The position numbers and the translations under genes were made by a program. Shown piece after piece: positions 59,240 through 64,000 of a stretch of 64,000 nt of DNA (positions are counted from its first letter, which is position 1; each line of letters begins with the position of its first letter). The notes beneath the pieces are model-generated. The model searched no databases, was not told where the DNA came from, and saw only the letters and a list, made by a program, of their open reading frames with translations. The stretch lies in assembly GCA_963698255.1 (NCBI GenBank), contig CAVOQD010000030.1, positions 248,001 through 312,000 of the forward strand, written 5' to 3'. Origin of the DNA: JAWKOK01 sp963698255 (lineage in GTDB: Bacteria > Chloroflexota > Anaerolineae > Caldilineales > Caldilineaceae).

Positions 59240-60011
59240 ATGACCAAACAGACGGAGCAGACATTGACAACCCCAAGCACGCTGAGTGAGGACCTGGTTC
59301 ACAGTTACCGTACGCAGGGCTTTGTGCGCGTGCCCGGCATCCTCACAAAAGAGGAAGCGGCTGCATACTATGACGCTGCGCTGGATGTCATGGCAGCGCG
59401 AGAAGGATCCCATGGGCGGACGCGTCTTCACCCAGATTGTCAATGTCTGGCGCAAGGACGACCAGATCAGGCCACTGACCTTGCATGCCAATGTGGCCGG
59501 CGTTGCCGAGCGTCTAGCCGGCGTGCCCCTCCGCCTCTGGCACGACCACCTGCTGGTCAAACAGCCGCACAACGCAGCGCCGACCGAGTTCCATCAAGAT
59601 CAGCCCTACTGGCCCCACGCCAATTCAGCCAATTCACTCTCCGCATGGATCGCTCTCTGCGACGTGCCCGTTGAACGCGGCTGTATGACATTCATCCCAG
59701 GCTCTCACCATCGGACTGACCTGGAGCCGCAGAATCTGCGCGATCCGGAGGACCTGCTCAATATGGCGCCAGAGCTTCGCTGGCAGCCGCGGGTCACGTT
59801 GCCTCTGCGCGCAGGCGACTGCACATTTCATCACAGCCGCTGCGCACACATGGCCGGTTCCAACCTGACCGATGACCCACGAGTTGCCCATGTCATCATC
59901 TACATGGACGCGACGACAACGTACACAGGCAAACCTCACGTCGTCACCGATCCCCTCAGCCCCACAGTAGGGGCGTTATTGGATGGGGAGTATTTCCCGG
60001 AGTTGCCCTGA
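59240..60011 (+). CDS. Phytanoyl-CoA dioxygenase (PhyH) family oxygenase, one apparent frameshift
   Basis: About 257 residues after discounting an extra base near 59397-59402. N-terminus LVHSYRTQGFVRVPGILTKE; after the break GGRVFTQIVNVWRKDDQIRP, iron ligands in PTEFHQDQPYWPHANSANSL, and FHHSRCAHMAGSNLTDDPRV with the distal His and the oxoglutarate Arg. Resembles the PhyH protein at 47051 in motif order but not closely in sequence. Downstream of the sulfotransferase-like gene and 29 bases before the next binding-protein gene. Confidence 0.83.
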
Positions 60012-60040
60012 AAGATCAGTCACAAGAGGAGAAGTGAAGC

Positions 60041-61854
60041 ATGTTGATGAGAACACGCAGTTTGTTACTTGTGGCAATCCTGGCTGTCGGGTTGCTGCTT
60101 TTGGGCGCATGCGGCGGCGGCGCAGAACCGGCGAGCGAGGCGGAAGCGCCTGCCGCTGCCGCAGTGGTCGAGGAAGCGCCTGCTGAGGACGCAGCGCGCA
60201 GAGGCAGGCCGCAGAAGGCAGAGGCGGACACCGAACCGGCAGAGGAGGAGGTCGTCGAGATCGAAGCCGCTGAGGAAGAGGACGCCGGACTGGCCGGCGA
60301 AATCGTCATCAGCGTTTCATCCAACGACATCCAGACCTATCAGGCATTGGCCGACGCCTACATGGAACTCAATCCGGACGTCAATGTGCTGGTCGAGTTG
60401 AAGGCCGGCTGCCGGCGGCGATGGGCCGGATGCCTACCTGCAATGGGTGCGCACCCAGTTTGCCGCCGAGACGCCACGCGTCTCCATCATCGAGTCGGTG
60501 CATCTGCGCGACCTGGCTCAAGAGGGACGGCTGGTCAACTGGGCGCCCTATCTGAACAAGGTCAACCCCTACACCGGCGAAAAATGGGAGGAGAGCTTCG
60601 AGGACTGGGCGCTGAACCTGGTGCGCGATCCCAACACCGGCGAGATGTACCTCATGCCCTACGAATCGGTGCAGACTTTCTGGGTCTACAACAAGGCGAT
60701 CTTCGAGGAAGCCGGCATCACCGATGTGCCGGCACAGCCGACCTGGGACCAATTGGTCGAGTGGTCGGAGAAGATCCGCGACGCCGGCTACATCCCCATC
60801 GCCATGGAAGGCACGACCGAGCAGATCTGGGGCGGCGGCCGCATGCCCTGGCTCATGCGCTCGGCCATGGACCAGTATCACCGTGACGATCTTCAGATCA
60901 TCCGCTGCCAGGAAGGCGACTGGTGCTTCCGCGAGGGCATCGACGATGTCTGGGAATACGATCCGACCGATGTGCGCAACGACGATCCGGACCAGGTCTC
61001 GATCAACATCGCCCGCCATCTGACTGCGCTGCGCGACGGCGAACTCGAACTTCGACAACGAATGCACCGCCGAGATGATGGAGCAGATCGGCCGCGTCTT
61101 CAAGACCGAGCATGGCTTCGTGCCCGAAGGCTGGACCGGCATGACCGACGCCTATCCGCTCTTCCTGACCCAGCAGGCTGCCATGCGCATGGTCACCGGC
61201 GGCCACTACACCAGCTTCCCGCGCGACGTCGCGTCGCTGGCCGAGGGTGAATACGGCGACGGCGAGGTGGCGGACGAGGACTCTGCCGCGGCCACCGAGT
61301 TTGAGTATGGCCGTTTCGCCTTCCCCACCATCGAGGGCGACTGCGTGCAGGGCACGGCCCGCGCCAATGAACTGACCTCCGGCTCGCTGGCCTTGCCCAA
61401 AAAGGACCGCGCACAGAACGATCTGGAAGCGGACTTCGTCATGTTCTGGACCAGCCCGGAAGGCATGGCCGTCTATCTGGAGAACAAGCTGGATCCCGAA
61501 AACCTCCAGGGCGGCATCGCCGGCCCGCCGCTGATCAAGGATGTCGAATTGCCCGGTCAGTGGGCCGAGGTCTTCGAAAACAGCGTCTTTGTGGGCAACT
61601 ATGAGAAGCCCGGCGCGCCCGGCGATGCCGTGGCCCGCGGCTTCTTCAAGTACGAGCCGACCAAGCGCGAGTGGTCGATCATGGTGCAGGAGTTCTTCGA
61701 GGGCCAGCGCACGGCCGAGGAGTTCGCCGCCGACTACCAGACCCTGCTTGAGGAGAACTGGGACGGTCTGCTCGAATACCTGAATGTCGAAGACGCCGAC
61801 CTGGACGCGCCCGAGAAACGCCCGCCCGGCTGGGTGGCCGCAGGGCCGTATTGA
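60041..61854 (+). CDS. ABC binding lipoprotein (SBP family 1), two apparent frameshifts
   Basis: About 603 residues after discounting extra bases near 60403 and 61047. ATG 60041 has a GAGGAG ribosome site. Lipobox LLLLGACGG and a long Ala/Glu-rich linker (about residues 25-85) with an odd Arg-rich piece (DAARRGRPQKAEAD). Domain: ALADAYMELNPDVNVLVELK, VSIIESVHLRDLAQEGRLVN, MYLMPYESVQTFWVYNKAIF, MMEQIGRVFKTEHGFVPEGW and a long C-terminal lobe. Probably feeds the propeller-permease encoded next. Confidence 0.85.
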
Positions 61855-61880
61855 TATGAATTTTGTAGCGAGTTGAGATT

Positions 61881-62056
61881 CGTAGGGGCATGTGCTGGGG
61901 CGGGAAGACAGATTCAACTACACTGATGAGTGCGCCCGCCCCATCACGTGCCCGTTGCCGACCAATCAACGTCGAGCGCAACGGGCACGTGAACGGGCGG
62001 ATGGGCGATTCGGGAAAGATCGGACCGCCATTGCCGCCCGTACTCATGCCCCTACG
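61881..62056. repeat. Nested inverted repeats between binding-protein and permease genes
   Basis: Outer arms CGTAGGGGCATG (61881-61892) and CATGCCCCTACG (62045-62056); inner arms CACGTGCCCGTTG (61945-61957) and CAACGGGCACGTG (61979-61991) with a 21-base loop. Different sequence from families A to C. Confidence 0.7.
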
Positions 62057-62100
62057 GATTACGCGTTGAACACCCATTGATGTAGGTTCCGCCAAATCAG

Positions 62101-64000
62101 ATGAAACTTCGCAGTAGACGACAGATCGAATGGATCGTGGGCTTCACGCTCGCGCTGATGTGCGCCTGTCTTGTCACAACCCCAGCCCACGCCCAGTCCG
62201 ACCGCGGCCTGCTGTGGGACTACGCGGCGGGCGACCGTGTCAACACGGTCGACGTCAGCGCCGATGGCGAGCGCATGGCGATCGGCGCCCGCGACAACGT
62301 GGTCTCCATGCTCGATGCGGACGGCGCGCTGCTCTGGACGTTCACTGCCGACAACAGCGTGCTCGGCCTGGATCTGTCGCCCGATGGGCGCTGGCTGGCC
62401 GTGGCTTCCGAAGATCGGCAGGTCTACCTGCTCGACGGCGACGGCAATCGGCTCTGGCAGTTCAAGGCCCAGCGCCCCATGAACAACGCGGCCGTGGCCG
62501 ATGACGGCTCGTTGGTGGCCGCCACATCAAACGACCTCAGCGTCTATGCGTTGGACGACGCCGGCGAGCTGCTGTGGGAAGAGCCGCTGGGCATCGGCGT
62601 CCAGGCCGTCGCCATCTATGGCAAAGGCGACAAAGCACGCGTCATCGTCGGTTCTGATGACGGTCTTGTGACCATCTACAGCCGCGACGGCAACACGTTG
62701 CTGCGCGAACAACTGGACTACGACGTGCGCTCGCTGGATGTGACGCCTTCGGGCGGACGCATCCTGGTGGGAACCAGCGACGGCATGGCCAGCCTGCTCA
62801 ACGGCAGCAACGGCGACATTCTCTGGCAGTTCGATACCGATACTGACAGCAATGACATCAGCGTCGCCCTGGCCGCTGACGGTCAGATCGGCCGCCGTCG
62901 GCGCACAGGAGATGGCCTATCTGCTGGACGGCGACGGCCAGCAGATCCAAACGTTCGCCCTGGGCGACGATGTGCTCGACGTAGCCATCACCGACGACGG
63001 CGCCCGCCTGGCAGTCGGCATGTTGGGTGCGCGCAGCGGTCTCTACGACCGCGAGGCCGCTGTCGCCGGATCGGCCAAGGCCCAATCCGCAGCGTCTCTG
63101 GTTGACCGTCGGTCTACTGTTGGCGTCGGCGGTCGTGGCCGCCACCATGGTCTGGACCGTGCGCTCGACCGCCATCGGCAAGCGCACATGGCAGCGGGGC
63201 AGCCGGCGACCGCGCCAGACCGCACAAAACATGTGGCGGGCACGGCTCTCCTATGCGCTGATATTGCCGACGCTGTTGCTGCTGCTCACCTTCAACTACT
63301 ATCCGGCCTTTTCGGGACTCTACCACGCCTTCACCGACTGGAGTCCGGGCATCAAGAGCGAGTGGGTCGGCTTCGCCAACTTCCAGTTCCTGCTGGAAGA
63401 CCGCTTCTTTCTCGCCGGCTTCCGCAACGTCATCATCCTGACCCTGGTCAGCATCGTCAAGACCATGACCGTGCCGCTGCTGGTGGCCGAGCTGATCTTC
63501 AACCTGCGCAGCCAGTTCAGCCAATATTGGGCGCGCACGCTCTTCGTCGTGCCCATCGTGATGCCGCTGGTCGTGATTATCCTGCTCTGGAACAACATCT
63601 ACGACCCGCAGATCGGCCTGCTCAACAAGACGCTGGAGGCCATCGGCCTGGGCAACCTGGCGCGGGTCTGGTACGGCGATCCCAAGGTGGCGCTGGCCGC
63701 CATCATCTTCATCGACTTTCCCTGGGTCAACGCCTTTGCGCTGCTGATCTTCTATGGCGGCCTCATCGCCATTTCCGACGAAATCATCGATTCGAGCCGG
63801 GTGGACGGCGCGTCGACCTGGCGGCGCTTCTGGAGCATCGATCTGCCGCTGCTCATGGGCCAGGTCAAGCTGCTGTTGATCCTCAACTTCATCAACGCGG
63901 TGCAGACCTTCGAGATGGTCTTCCTGACCACAGGCGGCGGACCGGGCGCATCGACGTACACGCCGGCGCTGGAACTCTACTACATGGCCATGCGCATGGA
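62101..64000 (+). CDS. Beta-propeller fused to MalF-type ABC permease (partial, two apparent frameshifts)
   Basis: About 630 residues in the window, cut at the right edge, after discounting extra bases near 62890 and between 63068 and 63075. N-terminal membrane helix or signal (IVGFTLALMCACLVTTPAHA). Residues about 35-325: seven propeller repeats with Asp-x-Asp-Gly turns and Leu-Leu-Trp cores (DGALLWTF, DGNRLWQF, NGDILWQF), as in PQQ/WD40-like propellers. Then a second helix (LWLTVGLLLASAVVAATMVW), a basic cytoplasmic loop (RSTAIGKRTWQRGSRR), and a six-helix sugar permease (SYALILPTLLLLLTFNYYPA, FTDWSPGIKSEWVGFANF, coupling loop DSSRVDGASTWRRFWSI). The topology is self-consistent: propeller outside, permease in the membrane. 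Confidence 0.85.

Overview
The window is a moderately GC-rich bacterial chromosome segment. Everything fits a heterotrophic, monoderm-like bacterium that lives on plant or algal carbohydrate: many lipoprotein solute-binding proteins with Ala/Glu/Gly-rich linkers after the lipobox, four ABC importer loci, DeoR and LacI regulators, a giant secreted amylopullulanase, a sulfatase-like enzyme and phytanoyl-CoA dioxygenase-like enzymes. This style is typical of Chloroflexota of the Anaerolineae/Caldilineales type. That placement is an inference from gene content and protein style; no rRNA or other marker gene is present.

Layout. 1-2.2 kb: two small toxin-antitoxin pairs (CopG-like/BrnT and UPF0175/PIN) around a bacterial Thg1-like tRNA polymerase. 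2.5-5.3 kb: a GT39-type membrane glycosyltransferase. 5.4-11.2 kb (minus strand): small accessory genes (DUF4256, DinB-like, GFA, methyltransferase, alcohol dehydrogenase) mixed with C-terminal scraps of other genes. 11.3-12.9 kb: an ABC-F ATPase. 12.9-17.5 kb (minus): two tightly coupled clusters (unknown protein, cytosine-deaminase-like amidohydrolase, URO-D-like protein; Ham1-like NTPase, medium-chain dehydrogenase). 18.4-28.3 kb: a two-catalytic-domain amylopullulanase converging on a GH32-like enzyme and an alpha/beta hydrolase. 29-46.8 kb: two mirror-image operons, each headed by a paralogous DeoR regulator and carrying a complete peptide/oligosaccharide-type ABC importer, that converge on a perfect 52-bp palindrome; the right-hand one also encodes a fucose/arabinose-type isomerase and a RhaM-type mutarotase. 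47-53.2 kb: PhyH dioxygenase, two Gfo/Idh oxidoreductases, a URO-D-like protein and a sulfatase-like protein. 53.7-64 kb: LacI regulator with a clear promoter, then a sugar ABC system (binding protein and two permeases), a sulfotransferase-like gene, a PhyH dioxygenase, a second binding protein, and an unusual protein in which an extracytoplasmic seven-repeat beta-propeller is joined to a MalF-type permease (cut by the window end).

How it works together: extracellular starch and fructan-like polymers are probably cut by the amylopullulanase and GH32 enzyme, oligosaccharides enter through the ABC importers, and isomerase, mutarotase, Gfo/Idh and PhyH enzymes process the sugars inside, under DeoR and LacI control.

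Two general cautions. About 25 otherwise well-conserved reading frames are broken by what looks like one extra base, in patches; I give these genes as single features and note the site. Intergenic gaps are rich in inverted repeats of several families, including one in every binding-protein-to-permease gap. I saw no rRNA, tRNA, CRISPR array, transposase or phage gene.
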